64,000 nt of DNA from Flavobacterium shii (GTDB lineage Bacteria; Bacteroidota; Bacteroidia; Flavobacteriales; Flavobacteriaceae), in contig NZ_JAOZEW010000009.1 in assembly GCF_025847235.1 (NCBI RefSeq), positions 124,001-188,000 of the forward strand, in the 5' to 3' direction. Positions 25,544 through 34,861 of this stretch are shown in pieces (positions within the stretch are counted from its first letter, which is position 1; each line of letters opens with the position of its first letter). Position numbers and translations under genes: made by a program. The notes below the pieces were generated by a model. The model was given only the letters and a program-made list of their open reading frames with translations. It ran no database searches and had not been told where the DNA came from.

Positions 25544-27091
25544 CTAATTGTTTTCTTTTTTGTTTAAACGAAATGATATGTAAAGCGTAATCGATGCAAG
25601 AACGATCCAAAACACATCGATAAAGAATATCTGAACTTCATTTTGAGCAAATGTTTTCCAGAACCAGTTTCCTGTGCAAATTCCGTTTGCAAGAGGAATA
25701 AGGAATCCTAAAATACTTCCAGATAATAATGTGAACTTATTAGTGAATGCATTGTCTTTTTTTAGAATAAAAAATACAGCTAATAGTAACCAACCTATAA
25801 AATAGATGCTATAAATATTCGACTGCCCTAGCGGATGAAAAACTTTGGTAGCTATAAATGATAAAGCTGTAATAGGGTACATGCTTAAGCAAATTGCCAA
25901 ATAGATTCGAACAACGCCTTCGTTAAAACGGCGTTTCTTTTCGGGCATGTTTTTCTTATCTCTGGCTACAAGCCAAATCATAACGCCAGATATAATTACA
26001 AAGCAAGTAATGATACCGAGAACAAAGCTTATTATTTTTAGAGCATATCCTCCATAATCACCAAAATGGATTCGGTATAAAACATTCTTTACCACATCGA
26101 GATAGCTTGTTTGGGTAATTGGGTCTTTTTTGGCTATGACTTTACCATCGATAACTTTATATATTACTTTTCCGATTCCGGTGAATTTTTTATCATACTT
26201 CATTTCGCCTTCTACCAAAATGTGCATATTCGTGTCACCATAATTCTGGATATATACGCGAGTAATCTCAAAATCATTCCAGTTACTTTTGGCTTTAGCC
26301 ACCAATTCATCAATGCTAAATGGAGTTGCTAATTTTTTATTATCAAATTTGTATTCTGGATCTGTATATTCTAAGTCTTTATATAATTTATCCTGATCAC
26401 CATTATAAAGAGCCATTACGCTTGGAGCAACAAGTAATAATTTAATCATGAAGAATGCACCTGTAACGGCATATACAAACTGAAATGGCAAACCTATCAT
26501 TCCTAATGATGTATGAGCATCAGTCCATAATGTTTTTAGTTTTTCCTTTGGTCTAAATATATAGAAATTAGAAACGATTTTATTCCAATGTAATAAAACT
26601 CCCGTTACGATTGCAAAAAGAAAAAACAATGCTACAAAACCCGAAAGATAATAGCCTATTGGGTAACGAACTTGTGCAAGGAAATGGAGTCGGTATAAAA
26701 ACTCGCCTAATGAATACGAGTCTTCGTATGTATGAGTTTTGAAGTTTTTAGTATCTAAATAAAAAAACGACCCTTCTTTTAATTTGGCTGCAGCCAAAGT
26801 GTCTTTGGTACCTTCAAGATAAATGTTTACCCTTCTTTCTGTACTGTTTCTAGATATGGAAATGTTTCTTCCGTGTAAGGTATATTCTTTATCTAAGTTG
26901 CTTAAAGCTTTATCGTAGTCTAACAGAATTTCCTTAGTAATTGCTACAGATTCACTTCGTTCCCAATTGATGATTTCATCTTTAAAAAACGAAAAAGACC
27001 CAGCAAAGAAAATAACAAATAGTACTACACTTATTACGATGCCACTTACTGTATGTGTATGAAAATAGATATTATAGTTTCTGTTATTCAT
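25544..27091 (-). CDS. PepSY-associated transmembrane protein, large form (iron uptake)
   Basis: The 515-residue product has the PepSY_TM layout: helix with FHTHTVSGIVISVVLFVIFFAGSF, PepSY domains, a helix with LHWNKIVSNF and DAHTSLGMIGLPFQFVYAVTGAFF, and four further helices at the C-terminus. His residues in HTHTVSG, LHWNK, DAHTSLG and YRIHFGDYGGY are candidate heme ligands. It is longer than the neighbour at 24270-25382 because of the extra helices, a form commonly found next to TonB siderophore receptors. Its start is 3 bp after the stop of the small membrane gene upstream, so they are coupled. Confidence 0.85.
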   Translation of the reverse strand: MNNRNYNIYFHTHTVSGIVISVVLFVIFFAGSFSFFKDEIINWERSESVAITKEILLDYDKALSNLDKEYTLHGRNISISRNSTERRVNIYLEGTKDTLAAAKLKEGSFFYLDTKNFKTHTYEDSYSLGEFLYRLHFLAQVRYPIGYYLSGFVALFFLFAIVTGVLLHWNKIVSNFYIFRPKEKLKTLWTDAHTSLGMIGLPFQFVYAVTGAFFMIKLLLVAPSVMALYNGDQDKLYKDLEYTDPEYKFDNKKLATPFSIDELVAKAKSNWNDFEITRVYIQNYGDTNMHILVEGEMKYDKKFTGIGKVIYKVIDGKVIAKKDPITQTSYLDVVKNVLYRIHFGDYGGYALKIISFVLGIITCFVIISGVMIWLVARDKKNMPEKKRRFNEGVVRIYLAICLSMYPITALSFIATKVFHPLGQSNIYSIYFIGWLLLAVFFILKKDNAFTNKFTLLSGSILGFLIPLANGICTGNWFWKTFAQNEVQIFFIDVFWIVLASITLYISFRLNKKENN

Positions 27092-27094
27092 AGC

Positions 27095-27397
27095 TTATCG
27101 TGTAATAGGGTTATAGGTTTGTCCAAGATATATAATACCACAAAAAATCAAGGTTAGTAATAAATAGATACCCCATATTTTCCAGCCATTTTTTGCCAAA
27201 AAGGCAACAATCATTAATGCAACCCAAAGTATAAATCCGCTAAAAGCCATTGTTATAATAACATTGACATGATTAAACCAAGAAGCCAGTGCGAGGTGAA
27301 AACTTACCGAAACTAAATAACCGCCTAGTATGGCTGCTGTTATCTTGGCAAAACGCTGCCATTTGGATTGGGTTAAATATTTTGGATTTGCAGGCAT
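27095..27397 (-). CDS. Small inner-membrane protein of the iron-uptake operon (DUF3649-like)
   Basis: The 100-residue product has three hydrophobic helices (AKITAAILGGYLVSVSFHLALASW, MAFSGFILWVALMIVAFLA, IWGIYLLLTLIFCGIIYLG). Its position between the PepSY gene and another small membrane gene, beside a TonB receptor, matches proteobacterial operons that encode DUF3649 and DUF3325 proteins. The family name is by analogy only. Function unknown; it may assist the PepSY reductase. Confidence 0.7.
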   Translation of the reverse strand: MPANPKYLTQSKWQRFAKITAAILGGYLVSVSFHLALASWFNHVNVIITMAFSGFILWVALMIVAFLAKNGWKIWGIYLLLTLIFCGIIYLGQTYNPITR

Positions 27398-27423
27398 ATT
27401 TTAGGGATTGGCAAATGGTTGGT

Positions 27424-27756
27424 TTAATAGTAGTAAAATTCTAATAGTCCTGAGATAGCAAACAGAATTATGATTCCTCTGGGATTAAATACTTTTAAAG
27501 GAGTCAATATGATAACTAGACTACTAATAGTCATTAACTGAATGAGAAAAAGTAAAGTTGCAGAGCCTAAAGCTGTAGTAAATAGCCATAATGAATAGGC
27601 TAAAAGAAGCAAACATAAGCCGGTAATTTTTGTTTGTTTAGGGTTTTTCTGCATCCATTTTTCGAAGCCATAGTCGTGAGACAATGCAGCCCTTTTGGAA
27701 GTATAGTATAAAGTATAAAATGAGATAAAAACGAAAATACTGGCTATTGTTATCAT
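27424..27756 (-). CDS. Small inner-membrane protein of the iron-uptake operon (DUF3325-like)
   Basis: The 110-residue product has three or four hydrophobic helices, a polar loop (TSKRAALSHDYGFEKWMQKNPKQ) and the C-terminal phrase FNPRGIIILFAISGLLEF. Small proteins of this size and layout accompany PepSY proteins downstream of TonB receptors in other bacteria (DUF3325). The assignment is by context. It starts 57 bp after the receptor stop, with a terminator-like hairpin between. Confidence 0.65.
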   Translation of the reverse strand: MITIASIFVFISFYTLYYTSKRAALSHDYGFEKWMQKNPKQTKITGLCLLLLAYSLWLFTTALGSATLLFLIQLMTISSLVIILTPLKVFNPRGIIILFAISGLLEFYYY

Positions 27757-27771
27757 AATTTTAATATTTAA

Positions 27772-27807
27772 AAAAGCATCTTTCCAGATATTTGGAAAGA
27801 TGCTTTT
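27772..27807 (-). terminator. Hairpin terminator between TonB receptor and downstream membrane genes
   Basis: AAAAGCATCTTTCCA pairs with TGGAAAGATGCTTTT across six bases. It lies between the receptor stop and the next gene on the same strand, so it may let only part of the transcripts through. Confidence 0.75.
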
Positions 27808-27813
27808 ATTGGA

Positions 27814-30300
27814 TTAGAATCTATAAGAGAAACTTGCAGACAAACTTCTCATATTTCTTGGATGTAATGTTGACCAACCATCATAAGTTTCAACATTAGC
27901 AATATTGTCAAGTTTTAATGTCAATGTATATTTATCTGTTCCGTAAAATACAGATGAATTTAAGACAGTATATTCTGGGATAGTAAATGTCCCGGCAACA
28001 GTTCTGTTTAGGATTTTGTTATCGCTAGCATAATTCCCTCCAAAACCTAAACCAAATCCTTTTAAGTCGCCATCTTGAAACTTATAGCTTGCCCAAAGAT
28101 TTGCTAAATTTTGTGGTCCTGCACTCTCAGGTCTGTGGTTCACAAAGTCTGGATCTCCAGCAGTTAAAACAGCATCATTATAGCTATATCCAAAAACAAC
28201 ATTTAAACCTACGATTGGATTAGCTACTATTTCGGCTTCGAAACCTTTGTTTCTTTGACCACCATTTTGGTAGTTAATTTGCGATGTAGCGGTGTATATA
28301 GTGTAAACCTGATCTTTTACCTTGGTATCATAATAGCTAAAAGTTGCATATAATTTATCTTTAAATACATTCAGTTTTGTACCTACCTCAAATTGATTGG
28401 CGTGCTCTGGAGAAAAACTTCTTGGTTGAGAAGTTCCATCTGGTAAAACATCTCTACTAGGTGATGGGTTTACGAAACCATCCATGTAGTTTGCAAAAAT
28501 GGATACTTTATCGATAATTGGTTGATATACCAAACCAAATTTAGGTGAGAAAGCAGTTTGATTAAAATCATCATCCTTTGTTGTGACATCACCCGTATTC
28601 ATGAAACGGTCTACACGTAAACTTGCCATTGCAGAAAGAGCAGGAGTGAAGTTAATTACGTTTGAAACATAAGCACTATAAACTTCTTGTTTTGTTTTGT
28701 TGTTGTTTACACGAGCATTTGCCAAAACAGCATCTTGATGAGCTTTTGATAAAACGCCATTGTCTCCATTTGTTATGTATTGTGTAGGATCGGTAATTTT
28801 AAAAACGTTTTCATTTACAGTTTTTAAATCATCATTACCAATGTAAACTAAACTTTCATTGTAAACGTAAGCCGTTCCATTATCAGTTTGAGTTTTGTTG
28901 AAATAATCTAAACCAGCAACAATACGATTTCTCATATTCCCAATTTTAAAGTCTCCAATAAAATTTTGTTGAATATCTGTTGTCAATGTTTTTGAGTCGG
29001 TATATGTAAATGAGCGACCAAGTACGATTCCTTCTTGAATGGATGCATATGCTGGATCACTTGTTACTTCATATAAGTAGTTGTAATATCCTTGCGACTT
29101 AGATGAGCTTCTTGCTAATACAGTTTGCGAAGTCCATTGATCAGAAATTTTATAATTCATTTGACCTTGAAGACTGTAAGAAGGAGTTTTAAGTGTGAGT
29201 TCATTACTTGTATAAGAACGTTTGTTGTTGTATCCTAATTCATCTGTGTTGTGAACTCTTAAGGGAGCATTTCGGTCAAAAAACAACATAGTTGGATTTG
29301 TTGTTTCGCTACTCATGAATTCTGTATTAATCAAGAATGATAATCGGTCGCTTACTTCATAAGATAATGAAGGAGCTACAAAAAGAGACTTCTTGAAACC
29401 AGCATCCTGAAAACTATCTTCGTCATGATATGCAGTATTTATTCTTAAATTTACTTTGTGTTCTTCGTCTAGCGGCGTGTTTATGTCGGCAGTTACACGG
29501 TTTAAACCATAACTTCCACCAGTGTAATTTATTTCTCCACCAAAATAGTTATAAGGTTTCTTGGTTGTAATGTTGATTAATCCTCCATAAGAAATTAAAC
29601 TACTTCCAAATAGGGTTCCAGACGGTCCTTTTATTACTTCAATTTTATCAATATTTGCAGGGTCTAAACTTCCATTTGTTAAACCTGGCAAACCATTAAT
29701 CATGGTTGGTTGTACAGGGAAACCTCTCAATGAAAAATATCCTGCACCATCACCACCACGGCCTGTAGAGGCCCAAAGTTGAGTTATTCCAGGTGAGTTT
29801 TTTAGCGCATCATCAATATTAGTAACAACTTGTTCTTTTAATAATTCGCTTGTAATAGTAGAATATACTTGTGGATTCTCAAGATTTTTTAGTGGTAATC
29901 TTGATACTTGTTGGGTTTCTTTTCTGGCAAATGTATTTTTCTTGCCACTATTAATAACGACTTCATTTAGCTGTTCGGAAGTTGTATTAACTGTGAAGTT
30001 TTCGATTAATTCATCACCCGAATTTACAGCAACTGCTCTTTCTTTTGATGAAAATCCTACCGCAGTAACTTTTAGAATATAATTTCCTGGTTTTACATTC
30101 TTTATTTCGTAATTACCTTGATTATCGGTTACTGTTCCGATTTGAGTTCCTTTTAAAATTACCGAAACGTTATCGGCTGTATCGTTATTTGTTAAAATAA
30201 CCTGACCTTTTATAGTTGCTTTTTGCTGTGCCCATGTCGTGGTACTTATTAGCAATGCAAAACAGAAACTCAAAAAAGATATTGTAAGTTTGGATTTCAT
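27814..30300 (-). CDS. TonB-dependent siderophore receptor with CarboxypepD_reg-like N-terminal domain
   Basis: The 828-residue outer-membrane receptor has a signal peptide (1-24, ending TTWAQ) and an N-terminal carboxypeptidase-regulatory-like domain (about 28-105; KGQVILTNNDTADNVSVILKG). A plug follows (about 130-245; IDDALKNSPGITQLWAS, PTMINGLPGL, IDKIEVIKGPSGTLFGSS), then a 22-strand barrel ending in ASFSYRF. The ligand is probably a ferric siderophore, judged from FhuA/FpvA-type plug phrases and the PepSY neighbours; the exact siderophore cannot be told. No SusD partner is present, so it is not a glycan system. Promoter and Fur-like words are upstream. Confidence 0.93.
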   Translation of the reverse strand: MKSKLTISFLSFCFALLISTTTWAQQKATIKGQVILTNNDTADNVSVILKGTQIGTVTDNQGNYEIKNVKPGNYILKVTAVGFSSKERAVAVNSGDELIENFTVNTTSEQLNEVVINSGKKNTFARKETQQVSRLPLKNLENPQVYSTITSELLKEQVVTNIDDALKNSPGITQLWASTGRGGDGAGYFSLRGFPVQPTMINGLPGLTNGSLDPANIDKIEVIKGPSGTLFGSSLISYGGLINITTKKPYNYFGGEINYTGGSYGLNRVTADINTPLDEEHKVNLRINTAYHDEDSFQDAGFKKSLFVAPSLSYEVSDRLSFLINTEFMSSETTNPTMLFFDRNAPLRVHNTDELGYNNKRSYTSNELTLKTPSYSLQGQMNYKISDQWTSQTVLARSSSKSQGYYNYLYEVTSDPAYASIQEGIVLGRSFTYTDSKTLTTDIQQNFIGDFKIGNMRNRIVAGLDYFNKTQTDNGTAYVYNESLVYIGNDDLKTVNENVFKITDPTQYITNGDNGVLSKAHQDAVLANARVNNNKTKQEVYSAYVSNVINFTPALSAMASLRVDRFMNTGDVTTKDDDFNQTAFSPKFGLVYQPIIDKVSIFANYMDGFVNPSPSRDVLPDGTSQPRSFSPEHANQFEVGTKLNVFKDKLYATFSYYDTKVKDQVYTIYTATSQINYQNGGQRNKGFEAEIVANPIVGLNVVFGYSYNDAVLTAGDPDFVNHRPESAGPQNLANLWASYKFQDGDLKGFGLGFGGNYASDNKILNRTVAGTFTIPEYTVLNSSVFYGTDKYTLTLKLDNIANVETYDGWSTLHPRNMRSLSASFSYRF

Positions 30301-30302
30301 AA

Positions 30303-30315
30303 TTATTTAGAATTA
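30303..30315. promoter_or_regulatory. Candidate iron-regulator word in the receptor leader
   Basis: TTATTTAGAATTA lies between the predicted transcript start and the receptor start codon. See also 30371-30384 and 25415-25428. Confidence 0.35.
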
Positions 30316-30327
30316 ATTTTAATAGCG

Positions 30328-30358
30328 CAAATTTAGTTGTTGAACTCTAACAAACCAA
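30328..30358 (-). promoter_or_regulatory. Promoter of the TonB siderophore receptor
   Basis: TTG (30358-30356), a 20-base spacer and TAAATTTG (30335-30328) on the minus strand match the Bacteroidetes consensus. Confidence 0.65.
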
Positions 30359-30370
30359 ATTATTTTTATC

Positions 30371-30384
30371 TATTCTAAATAAAG
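30371..30384. promoter_or_regulatory. Candidate iron-regulator word upstream of the receptor promoter
   Basis: TATTCTAAATAAAG is the inverted form of the TTATTTAGAAT word found twice more near iron-uptake genes. It lies just upstream of the -33 element. Confidence 0.35.
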
Positions 30385-30460
30385 CTAAAAACGCACTTTC
30401 AATTTATTTCTTTTGTAATTTTTTAACAAAAAATCATTTTATTTATTAAATGGAAATAAA

Positions 30461-30490
30461 AAAACCTGTTCAAATTAATGAACAGGTTTT
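30461..30490 (-). terminator. Terminator of the RND efflux operon
   Basis: AAAACCTGTTCA pairs perfectly with TGAACAGGTTTT across six bases. It lies 25 bp past the stop of the RND pump gene. Confidence 0.8.
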
Positions 30491-30514
30491 GATTTCTATG
30501 ATTAAGATTAAGTC

Positions 30515-33500
30515 TTAATGAGTATGTTTTGGATTAAATCCGTCTTCGCTTAATTCGGTATGCACATAATCGGCAACCATTTCTGCTTCATAATCAATCT
30601 TTTCTCCTTTTGTGAATTTATGAATAATTTTCTCCATGATATTATAAATTACAGGAACTACAATCAAGGTTAAGAATAACGAAGAAATTAATCCTCCAAT
30701 GATTACCCACGCCAATCCATTTTTCCATTCTGCTCCTGCTCCAGATGCTAATGCAATTGGGAACATACCAAATACCATCGCAATTGTTGTCATCAAGATC
30801 GGACGCAAACGAGCGTGATTTGCCTGAATTAATGCTGTTCTAATTGATTCTCCAGCTGCTCTTCGTTGGTTGGTGTAGTCGACAAGCATAATCGCGTTCT
30901 TACACACCAGACCAATTAACATAATGATACCCAAAATCGTAAAGATGTTCAATGAGTTATTTGTTAATGCCAAAGCTAACATTGCACCAATAAACGAAAG
31001 TGGAATAGCAAATAATACCACAAACGGGTGAACGAAACTATCATATAATCCAACCATTACAAGGTAAACCAAGATAATAGCTGCTAATAAAGCAATTCCT
31101 AAAGTACCAAAACCTTCACTTTGGTTTTCCTGATCACCTCCCCAGATGTAGTTTACTCCAGCTGGTTTTTTAAGTTTATCAAGTTTTGCCTGCCATTGTG
31201 TTACAATTGTTCCAGATGGAACACCAACGTTTTGTCCTTTTACAGTTACCGATGCCGATTTATCTCTTCGCTCTAATTGACTAGGACCTGAACCTTCTGT
31301 AATTGTAGCAAATTGAGATAATTTTATTTGTTGTCCTGCAGAATTGATGAAAATTAAATTACTAACATCTTTGATACTTTTTCTATCGAATGCATTGTAT
31401 CTGATATTGATATCATATTCGTATTCCCCAGCTCTGTATTTACCATCAGTATTTCCACTAAATGCAGTTTGCATTGTTGAACCAACTGTTTGAAGTGTCA
31501 ACCCTAGTGCAGCCATTTTATCACGGTCAACCTTAACATTAATCTCTGGATTTCCATCCTCAACAGTTAATTTAATCTCTGTTGTTCCAGGAATTGTACG
31601 TAATTCAGCTTCAGCTAATTTAGCAAATGCCATAGCACTTTCTGTAGAAGGTCCAGTTACGATTAATCCTAAAGTAGCATCTTCTGCTGTTCCTAGAATA
31701 CCTACAGGAACCGTTTTTACTTTGGCTCCAACTAATACTTTCTCAAGTTTACGTTTGATTTTTGCAGCATATACAGATGCATCATCAGTACGGTCTTTTT
31801 GTTCGATCATCTTCACATCAATCTCTGCTTTATAAGCTGTAGCTTGTGATGCTCCAAAACCTTCACTGGTTTGTCCTACTGTAGTAATTTGACTGTGTAC
31901 ATATTCTTCTCCTTTTAGGAATGCTTCGGCTTTTTGAGTCATGAAGTTCGTTTGTTCTAACGAAGCATCTTTAGGCATTTCGATTTGAACTAAGAATTCT
32001 CCACTATCTGAAGATGCAAAAAACTCTCCTCCAATAAAACCTCCGCCCATTAAACCGATGGTTGATCCAAAGAATAATACCAGAACAACGGCAATGGTTT
32101 TAATGTAATGATCCAAACACCATTCTAATAAAGTAGATACCCAGTTTGTAAAACGAGTCAAGTAGCTTTCAAAACCAAGGATGATTCTTCCAAATAAATT
32201 CTTTCCTTCAATATGCTCTAGTTTTCCATAACGAGATGATAGCCAAGGTATAATAGTAAATGAAGCTAAAAGTGATAGTAAAGTTGAAATAATTACGGTA
32301 ACACAAAATTGTGTAATAATATTAGAAACTAAACCAGAACTCATTGCAATAGGCAAGAATACTACCACGATAACTAATGTAATCGAAGTTACAGTTCCAC
32401 CAATTTCTGCGGTTCCATCATAAGAGGCACGAATTCGGTTTTTTCCCATTTCCATGTGCCTGTAGATATTCTCCAGAACAACAATCGCGTCATCCACAAG
32501 GATACCTACAACAAGAGACAATCCTAATAAACTCATTAAGTTTAATGTATATCCCATAAAGTAAATACCAATAAAGGTTGCAATTAAAGATGCAGGAATT
32601 GAAACCATTACAATCAATGAGTTTCTAATACTGTGTAAGAAGAACAACATTACGAAGGCTACTAAAACTACTGCAATCAATAAATCGTGAACTACAGAAT
32701 CTGCGGCTTCCAAAGTGAAAACAGTACTGTCTTTTGCAACTTCTAATTTTAACTCATTTGTTTTGTAATCTTTTTCAAGAGTAGCAATTGTTTTTAATAA
32801 TTGCTCACTTACCGCAACGGCATTCGCATCCGATTGTTTCACAATTTGTAAAACGATAGCACTTTTTTGATCTACACGAGATATTTTCTCTGCAATTTTT
32901 TGAGTATCTTGAACATCAGCAATATCACTTAATCGTACCTGAATCCCATTTTGAGAAGATACTACTAAGTTTCTTAATTCATCAACACTTTTATATTTAC
33001 CCGCTAAACGAATTAATATTTTTTGATCACGGGTTTGAATATTTCCTGTTGGAAAATCCAGATTCGAAGTCAAAATCATTTGTTGCACCTGAGGAACAGA
33101 TAAATTGTACCCCTGCATTTTTAAAGCATCAAGATTTACTTGAATTTCACGCTCAGAACCACCAATGATATTTACCTGAGCAACACCTTGTACACGAGAT
33201 AAAATAGGAGCGATTTTTTTGTCAATTAAGTCATAAAAAGCTGCTTCATCCATTTTTCCGTTGGCACCAAGTGTCATAATCGGTAAGTCACTCAACGAGA
33301 ATTTAGTTAGGGCAGGCGTTTTTACATCATCTGGTAAATCACTAATGATTGCGTTTATTTTTCGCTGTGCATCATTCAAAGAGAAATCGACTTTTGCGTT
33401 TGATGTCAGTGTAATCGAAACGATAGACAAACTTTCGTAGGATTTTGAGTCAATTTTTTTGACATTCTCTAAGGATGCAATCGCATCTTCAATTTTCTTG

Positions 33501-33691
33501 GTCACGGTATTTTCTACCTCACTTGGAGATGCTCCAGGATAAATAGTAGAAATTGTAATAACATTTTGTTCAAATTTTGGGATCAGCTCATAGCCTAACT
33601 GGCTGTAGCTGAATAATCCACCAAGGGTTAGAATTGTAAACAATACAATTACCAACGACGGACGTTTTATGGATATTTCGGCTAATTTCAT
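30515..33691 (-). CDS. RND efflux pump, inner-membrane permease
   Basis: The 1058-residue product is an AcrB/MexB-type pump with 12 helices and two large periplasmic loops. Diagnostic stretches are the first helix (RPSLVIVLFTILTLGGLFSY), the porter-domain start (ISTIYPGASPSEVENTVTKKIE), and helix 4 with LVVGILVDDAIVVLENIYRHME, whose paired Asp residues carry the proton relay. It captures substrates in the periplasm and exports them through the TolC partner. Phrases fit the hydrophobe/amphiphile type more than the heavy-metal type. It is the last gene of the yceI-tetR-tolC-adaptor-pump unit. A 91-bp spacer of repeat-like words separates it from the adaptor. Substrates are unknown. Confidence 0.95.
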   Translation of the reverse strand: MKLAEISIKRPSLVIVLFTILTLGGLFSYSQLGYELIPKFEQNVITISTIYPGASPSEVENTVTKKIEDAIASLENVKKIDSKSYESLSIVSITLTSNAKVDFSLNDAQRKINAIISDLPDDVKTPALTKFSLSDLPIMTLGANGKMDEAAFYDLIDKKIAPILSRVQGVAQVNIIGGSEREIQVNLDALKMQGYNLSVPQVQQMILTSNLDFPTGNIQTRDQKILIRLAGKYKSVDELRNLVVSSQNGIQVRLSDIADVQDTQKIAEKISRVDQKSAIVLQIVKQSDANAVAVSEQLLKTIATLEKDYKTNELKLEVAKDSTVFTLEAADSVVHDLLIAVVLVAFVMLFFLHSIRNSLIVMVSIPASLIATFIGIYFMGYTLNLMSLLGLSLVVGILVDDAIVVLENIYRHMEMGKNRIRASYDGTAEIGGTVTSITLVIVVVFLPIAMSSGLVSNIITQFCVTVIISTLLSLLASFTIIPWLSSRYGKLEHIEGKNLFGRIILGFESYLTRFTNWVSTLLEWCLDHYIKTIAVVLVLFFGSTIGLMGGGFIGGEFFASSDSGEFLVQIEMPKDASLEQTNFMTQKAEAFLKGEEYVHSQITTVGQTSEGFGASQATAYKAEIDVKMIEQKDRTDDASVYAAKIKRKLEKVLVGAKVKTVPVGILGTAEDATLGLIVTGPSTESAMAFAKLAEAELRTIPGTTEIKLTVEDGNPEINVKVDRDKMAALGLTLQTVGSTMQTAFSGNTDGKYRAGEYEYDINIRYNAFDRKSIKDVSNLIFINSAGQQIKLSQFATITEGSGPSQLERRDKSASVTVKGQNVGVPSGTIVTQWQAKLDKLKKPAGVNYIWGGDQENQSEGFGTLGIALLAAIILVYLVMVGLYDSFVHPFVVLFAIPLSFIGAMLALALTNNSLNIFTILGIIMLIGLVCKNAIMLVDYTNQRRAAGESIRTALIQANHARLRPILMTTIAMVFGMFPIALASGAGAEWKNGLAWVIIGGLISSLFLTLIVVPVIYNIMEKIIHKFTKGEKIDYEAEMVADYVHTELSEDGFNPKHTH

Positions 33692-33782
33692 CTTTTTTGC
33701 TTTATGCTGTGGGCTTTATGCCGTAAGCTATATGATTTTAATTTTCGTTTGATGCTTATGGCTTATAGCTTAATGCTTTTAA

Positions 33783-34850
33783 CTATTTAATAATTTCTAC
33801 TGTATTACCGTCTTGTAAGTTAATTTGACCTGTAGTTACTACAATCTCCCCATCAGATAATCCATTGATGATTTCTACTTTATCTCCTAAAATTCTTCCA
33901 GCAGTTACTTTTCTTAATTTTGCAATTCCGTTTTGAACCACAAATATTTCATTACTACTTACACTTCCTACAAACGCATTTCTAGGTACAACCATCAGGT
34001 TTTGTTTTTGTTGGTTTGAGTCGAAATTTGCAGTTCCGTACATACCTGCTCTCAGGTCGTTATTTATGTTATTTGTGATTTCAATCTCAACAGGAAAGTT
34101 TAAGCTTTCATCTGCTTTTGCAGCAATAAAAGTAATTTTTCCAGAGAAAGTTTTGTCAGGATAAACACTTGCAGTTACATTTATAGTATTTCCTAGTTTT
34201 AAACTTGCAACTTGATTTTCATTTACTGTCACAACCAATTTTAATTTAGAAACATTTACTATATCAAACAATGAAGTTGCAGGTGTTGCTGCCAAAACAG
34301 ATCCTGGTTCAATATATTTTTTGTTTATAAACCCATTAATAGGAGCTTTTACTTTAGTATCTCCAACATTAATATTAGCTTGTTTTAAGTTAGATTCTGC
34401 ATTAGTTAATGCTAATCTTGCCTGGTCTAATTGTTGTTTGGTAACTCCATCAGTTTTAAAAGCATTTTCATATCTAATGTAATCAGATTTTGCATTTTGA
34501 TATGCCGCTTGTGCTTGTTGTGCGCTTACATTAATAACATCTCCTCTCATTGTCAATAAAGTTTGACCTACTTTTACATAGTCTCCTTCTTTAGCCAAAA
34601 CGGTAATTACTTTTCCTGATTTTTCTGCAGAGAAAGTTAATTGTTGAATTGGTTGAAAGTTCCCGTTTGCAACGAAATCCAATGAAACTTCTTCTGTTTT
34701 TACAGTAGAAACTTTAACTGAAACTGCAGCATTTTTTTCGGCAACAATATCTGTTTTTGCTTTGTTCTCTTTCTTGTTCTTCGTTAAGATGAAACCTATT
34801 AATGCTAATGCACCAATTATGACTACTATTGTTATTATTATTTTTTTCAT
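33783..34850 (-). CDS. RND efflux periplasmic adaptor (membrane fusion protein)
   Basis: The 355-residue product has an N-terminal membrane anchor (IIITIVVIIGALALIGFIL), a lipoyl half-motif (VITVLAKEGDYVKVGQTLLTM), a short alpha-hairpin (QAQAAYQNAKSDYIRYENAF), the second lipoyl half (VGDTKVKAPINGFINKKYIEPGS), a beta-barrel and a membrane-proximal domain. It links the RND pump to the TolC channel. No lipobox is seen, so it is anchored by the helix. The gene follows tolC by 11 bp. Confidence 0.93.
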   Translation of the reverse strand: MKKIIITIVVIIGALALIGFILTKNKKENKAKTDIVAEKNAAVSVKVSTVKTEEVSLDFVANGNFQPIQQLTFSAEKSGKVITVLAKEGDYVKVGQTLLTMRGDVINVSAQQAQAAYQNAKSDYIRYENAFKTDGVTKQQLDQARLALTNAESNLKQANINVGDTKVKAPINGFINKKYIEPGSVLAATPATSLFDIVNVSKLKLVVTVNENQVASLKLGNTINVTASVYPDKTFSGKITFIAAKADESLNFPVEIEITNNINNDLRAGMYGTANFDSNQQKQNLMVVPRNAFVGSVSSNEIFVVQNGIAKLRKVTAGRILGDKVEIINGLSDGEIVVTTGQINLQDGNTVEIIK

Positions 34851-34861
34851 TTTTCTTTTAG

